Source: Euglena gracilis
Taxonomy: Eukaryota > Euglenida > Euglenophyceae > Euglenales
Assembly (NCBI GenBank): GCA_039621445.1
Contig: CP154954.1
Location: 53,766,155-53,830,154, forward strand
Direction: 5' to 3'
Length of the DNA: 64,000 bases
The translations under genes were made by a program, and so were the position numbers. The notes under the pieces were generated by a model. The model did no database searches and was not told the DNA's origin. It saw only the letters and a program-made list of their open reading frames with translations. Shown here piece by piece: positions 23,001-34,859 of this stretch; the first letter of the stretch is position 1; each line of letters begins with the position of its first letter.

Positions 23001-26000
23001 TTCTGTTCCAAAAAGCCTCAAAATGGGCAAAAAATGGGCATTTTTTGCCAAGTTTTGGGGTCCAAAAAAAATTGGTGCTTCGCTCCGCTCACTGGAGAAA
23101 TTTTTTCCCTTAACGTTAAAACTGCCAAAGGACCCCCATGAGGGGTTCCATTGGGTTTATTTCCACCAGCCAAATTTGGACCAGCAAGCAATGTCATACA
23201 GCAATGTCATTCTTACAAACAAAAAACGTCAAAAACAGCTGGGTGGTCAAATGCTTCCCCGGGGGTTTTAATAAAACCGAACCCCTCAAAATTCTGATTT
23301 TCCAACGTTTCGACAAAACAAGACATGCACACATAATACCTGCACATGTCCCTTGCCATCTTTTTCCTTTTTTTTGTTCAGTTTTCATTGTTTTATGTCA
23401 TATCACTCTGACTTGTTCAAGTCGGTTCGAAATTTGGAACATATTGTACAAATTTCATCACCAACCAAGGCAGAAAATCTGCAGGGACAGGGGGCAAAAT
23501 TCTGGGCAAGAATTTTGGTCAGGGTGTCGCTTCAGCCGGAAGGCACCCCATCCCCCTGGGGTCCAGCCAGCCAAGGGTGGGTCCAGCAGCCTTTTTCCAG
23601 CCTCATGGCCCCTCCCCCCTGTTGACGATTTATTTTGCAGCTGGATATTAACGAATTTTAGGCTTTTGGCCCCAACAGGCTGGGTTTTGAACTCTTTGTT
23701 TTTCTTTGTCTTTGCTTCTCTTGCAGCCCTGGGGCGTACAAAATGCCATTGGCCGAGACGGTGCCACGAACGTCAAAGGTAACTCCCACTGGGCCAATGC
23801 CTGTTGGGAATCAGACAATGATGTATTGGCTGGATGCGAAGGAAGACACATTTGGGGCAGCTGGTACAGTCTACATCTTTGGCAAGGTCTTCTTTGTCTG
23901 ACTTCGGTCTTTCCTAAATGTGAAGACGATGAGGGCTGCTGAGGACTGCCCCTTGAGGATTTTGCAAAAATCAAAAACCGAAAACGATTTTTTTTTGGTT
24001 TTTTGGTGTGGGTGGGCGAAGGTCCAAGGGTGCCAGAAATTCCCAAAGGACACCCAATTTCGCCAAAATATGGCTGTTTTTTTTTGTCCCTTTTTTCTGT
24101 AGATTTTTCCATTGAATTTGCCAGACGGGAAAATTTTCATTTTCCGCTGAAATATCGTTTTGTGCGTTTCACACTTTCATTTTGTGGTTTTCGGAAGAAA
24201 TAAGCCCAGAGTCTCATGAGAGGCTGCAAATTTTGCAGCCTCAAAAAAATATTCAAGATGAAAGACGTATGAAATCATGAGTCTCAAAAGCAAACATGGT
24301 TGTGCTGGCTCAGTGCTGAATGTGAACCACAAAACATAAGATATCATTCAACATGAAGATGTGTTTTTGCACATTTTCATTTCTCTATGTTGTATTTATG
24401 GACATTGATATTCACACCAACGGTTTTTGGCAGGGGCGCAGGGCAGGGTTGTTTGGGAAGCTCCACAGACAAGAGGTAGGTGGTAGCCTCCCCCCCCCCC
24501 CAGTTTTGCAAAGGGGGTAGGCCCCCACCCCCCCTCCTCCTCTGTGGGGGCAAAAAAAACCTTCCGGCGCTTCGCACTGGGTGTGCATCTCGAGGCTCCA
24601 TATGAAATTTTGGCAAAATGGCCAAATTTGGTTCGAAAATGGTCGTAACTCGGGCTAGGCGGGGAGTTGCGAGGAAATCAAAATACTGTTAGATGGGGCA
24701 TTTTATGGGAAATGGAGGGATTCCCCACCACTTTGAGAAATTTCAGGGGAAAAAAATGTTTCTCCCCCCCGGTCCCAAAAAAACGGCCGAAATTTTTCAC
24801 TCATCGGCGAGAAGTTCGGCGACCAAAACCTGGAGGTAGGAGGGGGGTCCCCCCACCCCGCCCCCCCAGTTTTGGAAGGGGGTCCCCCCTCCGAGATTCC
24901 CATACAAGCCTGGCACCGGGTGACGCCATCGAAGCGAGCCACCTGCCGAAACAGTTCGTGTTGTCCGAAACAGAATCTATTTTTGTCTGCGCCCTCGCGT
25001 GTCTTGAAATTCATTCGACCGAACCAGGGGTCTTTTTAGTCTTGGACCCCAGGGGGGGATATATTTTTCTGCTGAAATTTTTTGAAAACGGGTGCATTTT
25101 AAGCATTTTTCGCAATTTTTTTGCCATTTTTGGGGAAAATCGAGTGGGTCCCCCCCCCCAGGGGGTGGGTGGGCCCGCTGGACCGAACCCCCTGGATGAA
25201 AATATTGCCAAATTTGTGGTTTTTGGCTCAGTCGAAATCTCCAAGATGGCACTGGTTTTTTCGGTCAATTTCCAAGGTTTTGAAATTGGTCAGATTGGGA
25301 AAATATAATGACATTTTTGACATTGAAATTGGACATTTTGTGGATTAGACAGAGACAATTTTTTCTGTCACCCCTCCCACCTTCCGTTATATCGAACCCT
25401 GGTTGGGGGTCGATTGTTGTTCTCCTGGGGGCTTGGTGGCACGGGCCATTATCTGCCAGCCTGCAGAGAACCAATGATTCTGTCCAGCAGGGTCCAAAAC
25501 CATGTCAGTCGATTTTCTTATTAGGTGGTGGTGAGTCGTTGGTTGAGCTTCCCAGTTTTTCGATTTTTTTTCCAGACTTGGGATGCCAAAGCATCCTGTT
25601 GGAAGAGTTGCTGCTTGCGCGTGAACAACATCAGCCGCTGCATTTATGTATTGCCAAGGAAGGAAAAAATATCAGGTATTCCATTCTTTTCCTCCCATCA
25701 TATCAGCTCCTCGACACACCGCAAAAGCTTTTCACACGTTTCTGTCGTCATGTAATGCACATTATGATGGGCAATGGCATGCCAGCCAAAATTATGAGTT
25801 TCCACAAATGCTGCATAATCAAGCGCTACGTGATGAAATGGAAAGGTGGTAATCAGACCTTTGTTTGGTGTGTATCGGCAAAAAAAAAATCGGTGTGTAT
25901 CGGCAAAAAAAAATTGTGCATCAGTGTTTATCAGCAAAACAACTTTTTACGAAAAGTTGTATTCTTGTCCATAGTTTCAAGATCTTCTCGCAAGAACTCC

Positions 26001-29000
26001 CGTTCTGGGCCGTTTTGCGACGGCTTTTCAAAATGAAGGACTCGACACCAAAGAGATTTTCCCATTTCTCAGCATTGACGATATGGTTCGGATGGGAATC
26101 CCCCCTGGCATGAGGCGGTTAGTGGAAGACGTCAAGAAGCAAATCAGTGCAGCTACAAGCAGCACACCTTGACAGATTCTGTTTGTCATGTGTTGAATGT
26201 CTCAAAAAAATTAAAAAATGAAAAAAATGAAAAAGGAGAGCCGGGGTATGGATATGCGCAGATGTATCCGGGGCTCTGCATTTTCCATGTGAGGGAGTAG
26301 CGCCCCTCCCCCAACCACAGCAGTAGGGTGAGATTCCCCACCACGCTTTACGGATTGAGCCGGGGCCAATGTCCACACAACTCTGTGGAAATGGTGTCAA
26401 AAAATCAACCAGTGTTTTTTCCCCCATTTTTGTAAAAAAATTTGTGTGTCGGTGTGTATCGACGAAGGTAGTAAACCCATTGCCACCAGACCTCTGTTTA
26501 GTGTGCATTAACGATACACACCGATACACAATTTTTTTTTGCCGATACACACCAATACAAAAAAATTTTGCCGATGCACACCGATCGATACACAGAATAT
26601 TTTTTGCCGATACACACCGATACACAAATTTTTTTCCACAATGAACAACATTATGAGGGCATCTTTTCTGTAATCCTGATTTTGTTATTTTTTTGTGCCA
26701 GATAAGTATTCATTTTAAGAAGTCAAATGATTGTTGAACATACGCAGCGCGTTCAGATTTGGTAACATATGCTTATATTGTCTGGCATTTTTTGCATGGC
26801 AGATTTCTTGCATGGCATATTTTGAGGGCTTTGTAATCTTTGATACGGATCCAGCTTGTCCCCCCCCCCTCTCCGAGGGGCTCGCCACGCCATTTACCCC
26901 CCTCCCCCCCCCCCATCCGCTCGCCACGCCATTTTCCCGCCATTTCCCCCCCCCCCTATTCGGACCCCCTCGCCACGGCGTACCAACCCCCCAGGAGATG
27001 AGTGATGAGGTTTCCAAGTAAATTTGGTCAGTCTGCCCAACAAACAGTGGCCAGGGTTCGATAAAAGGAGGATGCTGAGTTTTGGGTTGGATGGGGTGTC
27101 CCCAGCCAAACCCCCACCCCTCTTTGACCGGCGGGGTCCAGACCACCCCGACACCTCCCCGTGCAAAGGGGTGTGAGCTCCCCAAGGGAGGCACTCAGGA
27201 ATGGTCAAATTCCCAATTTGCACCGAGAATTTTTGCACTTTGCACAAAAAGCGCTTTTGGACGGTTTCGGAAGGTTGGTTGCCTCTTTTTTGGGGTTTGT
27301 GATTATGTATGTATGTATGTATGCATGCATGTTTTGGGTTTTACGCCTTTTTTGCCTTGCCAACATACAACAACATAGCACAAAATTGCATTATATGATT
27401 ATTGTGTGTTATTGTTTTGTGCAACAAAAGTGAAAACCCGGGCATTGTTTTTTGGTAGCATGAATCATCACAAATCAGAATCAGGGGTGGTCAGCACAGA
27501 TTTGTGGGAATTCCTGGAAGTGTGAAAAGAGATGGCGTAAAGTGGAGCCCACAGCCACAGTATCCCACAGCCCCCCACCCCCACACCACAGTGATTTTTT
27601 GATTTACACCCCTGGGGAATGTGGGGGGTGTGGGGGGGGTGTCCGGAAACATCAGGTGTTGGATGCCCTGAAAGCACAGATGAAGGATGTCGATGTTTTG
27701 GTTCTGGGGCCTCCAACATCCTTCCACCCCCCCCCAGATATTTTAGTGTGGGGGCTCCATTTTATGCCATGTGGTGCGAAAGGGGTGAGGGGGGCTGTCG
27801 GATTTCAGGGGGGTGGGGGACGGGGATACGCTTCGCTCTGACTCTGCACAGATCAGAGTGACCAAACAGATTTCGGGCGGAGGGCGTGGTGGGTGGTCAA
27901 ACAAACCGGCGATTCGACCGCCCATGTTTGAAAATTTTGCCGGAGTTTTCGTCCCTGGGTGGTTGAATTGACGAGTCGATTCGACCACCCGACGTTGGGC
28001 GACCCCCCCCCTGCTCATGAAGTTTTCTAAGGGGATCACTGCTTCCAAATGGCTGTCATCCATTTTCAACCATGCATTCGTTCTGTGGTCTGACTGGTGG
28101 TTCACTCACTGCTCTTGCACCAGAGGATGGATCGCCCGTTGCTGGAGTGGAGCCAACGATGTTGGAGGTGGTGGAGGAGCTGGGGCAAGTCATGGCAGAG
28201 CACAACATCTCCAAACGCAGGATGAAGGCGGTGGACAGGTCTTATTTTTGCCATGCTCCTTGTGGTGTATTGTGGCCTGGTTTTTGAACCTGCCATGCTT
28301 CTTCTGGTGCTGGTTGAACTCGTCACACGTCGGCCCCAAGGTGCAATGTAAGGAGGGTGTGCGGCGTTTAGGCAGGGGGAGGGATCCCCTCCCCCTCCTG
28401 GACCATGGGGGGGGGGGTCCGGACCCCCACCCCCACCTGCCAAGAAGGTTCAGACCTACCCTGGTGGGAACCTGGGATCCCCCAAAAGGTCAAATTTTCC
28501 TTCAGGCGCCAAATACTTCCCCCCATGGGGGGGAGGGGCTGGAGTGCCAAACGGTAGACTGGGGGGGGGGGGGTAGTGGGTAGTCGGCCGACTAGTCGGC
28601 CGACTACCCAATTGGTCCACCGACTAGTCGGCCGACTAATTGGTCGGTGGCTAGTCGGCGGGGGGGTAGTGGGTAGTCGGCCGACTAGTCGGCCGACTAC
28701 CCACTCTAATGTACTAACGGGTCAAAACCACCGACTTTTAAGCCCCCCCCCTGGTAAAAAAAAATGTCTAAATCACCTCAACGCCGGTCAAAACCCACCC
28801 AAATGGCTCCAGAACCCCCCAATCGGGGGTGAATATGCAAAAAAAATGGGGGAAAATGTCCATTTTGGGCCACTTTTGACAAAAGTACACCTCTCCCCAT
28901 GAATTTTCAATATAAGTCAAAATTTGCACAAAAAAAGGGTCTTATCCCTCCAAGTCTATAGCCAACATAGAAGGGATTTTGTTATTTGAGGGGGGGGTGC

Positions 29001-32000
29001 GGGGGGGGGGGGGGACCCCCCTCCCCCCCCCCCCGCCTCTGCCAAAGTGAGCCACAAAAACGACTTAGCCCCCGAATATGTTGCCAACACAGAAGGGATT
29101 TTGTTATTTGAGGGGGGGGTGCGGGGGGGGCGGAGCCCCCCCCGCATATGACCAAGTGAGCCACAAAAACGACTTAGCCCCCGAGTATGTTTCCAACACA
29201 GAAGGGATTTTGTTATTTGAGGGGGGGGGGGTGCGGGGGGGGCGGAGCCCCCCCCGCCTATGCCAAAGTGAGCCACAAAAACGACTTAGCCCCCGAGTAT
29301 GTCGCCAACACAGAAGGGATTTTGTTATTTGAGGGGGGAGGGTGCGGGGGGGGGGGGGCGGAGCCCCCCCCCGCCTATGCCAAAGTGAGCCACAAAAACA
29401 ACTTAGCCCCCGAGTATGTTGCCAACACAGAAGGGATTTTGTTATTTGAGGGGGGGGTGCGGGCGGGGGCAGCCACACCCGCCTATGCCAAAGTGAGCCA
29501 CAAAAACGACTTAGGCCCCGAGTATGTTGCCAACACAGAAGGGATTTTGTTATTTGAGGGGGGGGGGGGGGCGGTGCGGGGGTGTCGGAGCCCCCCCCGC
29601 CTATGCCAAAGTGAGCCACAAAAACGATTTAGCCCCCGAGTATGTTGCCAACACAGAAGGGATTTTGTTATTTGAGTCTCGGATTGGGGTGGAGGGGGGA
29701 GTTTTCTGCCTCTCGTGATGCAAAACGCAGATTGCAGATTGCATTTCTAAAGGATTTTAATGTAGTCCCTGTTTCATCATTGGTTTTTTACCCCTCCGGA
29801 CCCCCATCAAGGGCCCACCGACCCCCCACTGACCAAAGATTTCCATCTGGGGGTGTTTATTTAGGCGTAAGACACTTATTTGGACCCATCCGGACCATTT
29901 CCGGGTGATTTGGGCCCGCCACAGACCATTTTTATGACCGCCGACTAGCCACCGACTAGTTTGCATTGGATTTTGTTCATGGGGGGGGGGCTTAAAAGTC
30001 GGCGGTTTTGACCCGTTAGTACATTAGAGTGGGTAGTCGGCCGACTAGTTGGCCGGCTACCCACTACCCCCCCCCCCCTGTCTCGCCGACTAGCTACCGA
30101 CTAGGACTAGTCGGTGGACCAATTGGGTAGTCGGCCGACTAGTCGGCCGACTACCCACTACCCCCCCCCCCAGTCTACCGCCTTGCGCCAGGGGCTGGAC
30201 ACCAGGCTTCTTTTTAAGTCACCTGACCCCCCCCCCCGGCGGGGGAGGGGGGGTGGGTGGGTGGGTTTCGGGCCGGACCCCCCCCCCCCGGGGGGGGGGG
30301 GTCCCGCGCCGGAGGCGCTGGGTACACCTTTTCGGCGTGAAGCGCCGAAAATTTTTGAAAATTGCCTTTAACGGGCCCGATTTGGGGGGGGGTCCCGCGC
30401 CACCCTGGGTGGGTGGGGGGGGGGGTCCCCCCCCTCCCCCCCCGGGGGTCTTAAAAAGAAGCCTGCTGGACACAGCTAGTTTAAATTTGGCTGGTGGAAA
30501 TCCCATGGACCCCGCGCTTGCAGGGCCAGCTAGGGGTAACTGGTGGAAACAATTTTTTCCAGTGACCAGTGCAAAGCGCCAATTTTTTTGGATTCCCCAA
30601 AACTTGCCAAAAATGCCCATTTTGGGCCACTTTTGGGATATTTTTTTTGGTACAAAATCACCAAAAACACGTTGATAATCCTCATTTCCGCCTTGGTGCA
30701 CAGCGCTGGAGGAATTTTCTCCAGTCAGGGGAACCCCCGGAGCCCGCCGGGGGGAGTGTTTAGCAAAATGGCCAGCCAGTGGACCCCTCCCCCCAAGTCT
30801 TTAAGCAAAAGCCTGGTGGGGGGGTGTCCCCGCCCTGGACCAAGGTTGGGTTTTGGGTTTTGGGTCCCCCCCCAAATTTTGTTTTTTTGGGTACCCCCCA
30901 AAAAACACCAAAATTTTGTATTTTTGGGACCCCCTCTTTGAAAAATTTAACCCCTAACCCCTAACCACTTTAAAAGGCCGATCTTGGCCAAGAAAAGCCA
31001 TTTTTTCAAAATTTTCTGCGCCTATGGCGCCAAAAAGTATATCTCACCCCCCTGTGGGCCCTGGGGGGGGGTCCGGCTGGACCCACCCCAACCCCCCCTC
31101 CCCCCGGGGGGGGGGGGTGCGGCCTTAAATAATCCCTGGGGATGCAGCCGGAATTGAACCACCGACCCCCCGCGTGCAAAGCAGGATTCCTGTCCAACAC
31201 GTTCAAAAGGATGGAAGCGCACCGGGGGGGGGTGGCAGTGCTTATACAAGGCCGGTGTTTATGCAGGGAATGGAACAACAAAATTGTGGATTCTGATAAG
31301 GGGTGACCGTTGGAATCCAGATTATCATTTTCGGAGGATAAATCATGCCCTCCAGAATTGTTGCCTCTGGGGGGGGGGCAGGGGTGTGTGATCATTGTAA
31401 ACCCTCCCCCCCAAATAATAATAACCCCAAATAATAATAACCCCAAATAGTACCCCCCCCTCGGGGTCGATTTCAGCGATTGATACCCCCCCCCCCACGG
31501 TTTCGGACCGAAAGCCCAGATTTTTGACCTGAAAATGTAGGTAAAAATCACAATCTCTGACAACAAATTGCGAAGAAATTCGATTTTTCTGGATCATCTG
31601 GCCTCCAAAAAAATGCTAAATTTCATGGGAAAGTCCAAAAAATGACCCCAAAGGGGGGGTTTTGGCGCTATTTTTGCTCCTACGGAACTTCGAAATTTTT
31701 CAATTTTTTTTGAGAAATAATACCCCCCCAAATAGGACCCCCCCAGGCCGGGACTTCGGGAGAAGAAATAATACCCGGGGGGGGGGTATTATTTGGGGGG
31801 GTTTACATGTCTCAAACAGAAAATTGCATTTTGGGGGCATTTTAAAAGGCCTTGTGGCCCCAAAAAAATTCAGAATCTAAAATTGAACTAAACTAACTAG
31901 ACTAACTGAGTGGGGGAGTGAAAAAAAAAAAAATGCCAGAAAGCGTTTCAAGCAGGCGGGGAGTGTTCAGGACAACTCTGGCCGACAGCCCCTTTGTGAC

Positions 32001-34821
32001 TTTGCGGATGTCGACCATTGTTTCCCGTGGTTTTCTCTCGGCGTCAATGGAGACCCAAAATTTTGATTTTTGGGTACCCCCCCAAATTTTTGGGCCGATT
32101 TTGGGACCCCCCCAAAAGTACAAAAACAAAACCCAACCTTGCCTGGACCAGAGGGGTCCAACCCACCTGCGCTTCAAATCCTTGTTGGCCCTCCGGGCGT
32201 GGACTTTCACAGGTGAAACCGGGGGGGAAAGCCAAGATTTGATGTTTTTGGCCCTCCGAAACACAGCGCTGAGTTTTGCCCCCCCCCCCCAATTTGACCC
32301 CCCAGGAAAATAATTCACACAAAATATGCATTTCCTGTTCTGGAGGAACAGTTTCACCCCTTTGCTTGTTTTTTTTGAAGCCATGTTGCAGCCTAGGTGG
32401 ATTTTGAAGATTTTACAAAGGAGTGTGTTTTCCAGGTTGAAACAAATTGTTAGAGAGGCATTTTTGACCCCCCGGTCTGGTTTTGGGGTGGGTGGTGCTA
32501 TTGTTCACCCCCTAGCGCCGAACATTCTGGCCCAAAAATGGCCATTTCCCAGGGAAATTTGGCTTGGTTGGCAGGCACCGGGGTCCAAATCCAACCATAC
32601 CCACTGGGGGGGGGGGGGCTATTTTGGGCAGGCACCCCACAGCACAAGTCACCTCCCAGGGTTGTTCAAAAGAAGCCTGCACATCTGTCCCCATCAACCC
32701 ACGTACGTTAGACTCTGTGGCACCCACTTTGGCAGCAAAAAACAACGTTGTGTTGCGCATTCGCGCAACAGGATTATTGTTAAACCAGCAACAGCTTTCT
32801 ATGTTAGCCTGTTTGGGGCATGAAATTAATTTCATTGATTTGTGGTTCTGCCTCTCCTGTATTTTTGTGGCGCTGGACCCCTCCCTATTCATATTGCTCG
32901 TGCTTTTGAGTGATCTGTGTGTTATCAACGATTCTTTGTCACAAGTATGCATACAATTGTGCAAATGCATCATCTCAATGGACCACATTTGCAGTTGCAC
33001 AACTGGTCAAATGGTACGTTTGTGCAAATGGTCTGTGTGCACAATGATGCACAGGGACCATTTGCCACAGGGACTGATCTTTTTTTGCACCGCATGTTGT
33101 GGGCACCTGGTCTAGGACACCATGGCAGGCAAAGTCTTTGCCCGTGCTTCCCATTTCCCACTTCCCCGTGCGGTCCCAGTTCACAGTGATCAGGAAGATG
33201 TCAAAATGATGACAGTTGAAATTTTCAATTTCTGCTTCTTTTGTGGGTAATCATCAGGAAAGTCCAGCATTTTTGAATTTTGAATGCAAAAATGCAAGTG
33301 AGTGAAAATCATGGGGAGAAACATACATGCAAACATATATACATTTTACCCAAAGAATATTCAAAAACACAGAAAATGGAACAATATTTCCACCTATTTT
33401 TTTTTTCAATTTCCGCTTCTTTTTGTTATATATTGTCCTTGTGTTCTTCATTGTTTTTTCTCTTGGGGAGCTGTGAGTCCAGACCATGCAATCATTTAGT
33501 CACTGGCCGACCCCCCCCCCAGGGGGCAGGGCAGAACGGGAATCGGCCGAACAGCCAGGGTGGTGGGGTGGGGGGGTCGACCCACCCCCCACCACCACCT
33601 CTTCCCATATTTCCGGGAGCACTAATTTTTGGACCCCAAAAGTTGTCCGGCGCCTTCGATGCCGGGTGTTGTTGTTTTTTTACCCATTTTGGGTCCCATA
33701 TAGGAGGTCCCCCATACACCCCTCAAAACCCCATTTTTCACCCCTTCAAAAATTTTAAATAATCTCAAAAAATTTGCTTTTGAGAAATTTTTGAAGCAAA
33801 ACATGCTGTTGAAGATCCAAAAAAAATTCCAAGAGAAAAAAATGTCAGTAAAATTTGATTGTGCCAAAATTTGGTCCATTTTTCTTGACGTTCGTTTTTT
33901 CACCCCCCTCCTAAAAACTACCAATTTTTCAACCTGAAATTTTTGAGATTTTTGAGATTTTTTGTGGTTTTCCATCAAGAAATCATGCAATTTGGGTTCA
34001 TTTTTCAAAACAAATTTTAAAAAATTTTACCGGCCAACATCCCCGTTTTCCCAAAATTGGTGAAAATGCTGTGGTGGGTGGGGGGGGTCGACCCCCCCCC
34101 CACCTCCTGGGTGGGGGGGGGTCGACCCACCCCCCACCAGGCCTTCCCGTTCTGCCCTGAGGGGGGTAGTGACTGACTGGCTTCCCCCAAAAAGTGACTG
34201 ACTGGGTGGAAAAAGTGGAGTGACCCCCCCAGGGGTTGGTAAAAAAATGTATGGTCCAGGTTGGTGATTGTGCCAAAGAGACGGGGGGGGGGAGGTCATT
34301 GAGCTCATCGGGCTTCATCTCGGAAGAGTGAAGCCCAGAGAAGCACAGGTGAGGGAAGGATCATCGATGAGGTATCCATTTCGCTAGATACGTGAGATAT
34401 GTCGAGCTCTGTCCAAGGTCACCACAGTTTTGTTTTTGCATTGAAAAAAATAACGTTTGTCCCAGACGTGTGCTGAGGTTTTTTTTGGATTTGGATTTTC
34501 CGTTGATGATTGTTCGATTTTCGATGTTTCAGTTGCCCCTGCTCACCAGCAGAGAAGTGGCTGGTAAGGGGCAAGTCAGGCATTGGCAGCAATGGAAAAT
34601 CCAAATTTTATTGGGGTGGGAGAAAATCCTGCCTTTCACGAACCACCCTGTACCGCATTATTGGGATTACTGCTTAGCGAAGGCGCATCACTCAGGACAT
34701 ATTTAGTCACACCACGACGAGGAACAATCCTCAAACTGGCTGGTATTAGTGGTAGGAGCTACAAAACATTTCCGATGTATTTTTTTCTTTTTTTGGCAAA
34801 ATTTGTATTTTTTTCGTTGTT

Positions 34822-34859
<38 letters not shown>

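Noticed and set aside
28973-29672. Regularly spaced repeats resembling a CRISPR array
   Set aside because: Whole 110-bp units are repeated, including the parts that would be spacers. There are no cas genes and the DNA is eukaryotic and intronic.
29104-29675. 171-codon and 162-codon repeated frames on opposite strands
   Set aside because: They follow the tandem array exactly and vary with G/C-run length, so they are not conserved coding sequence.
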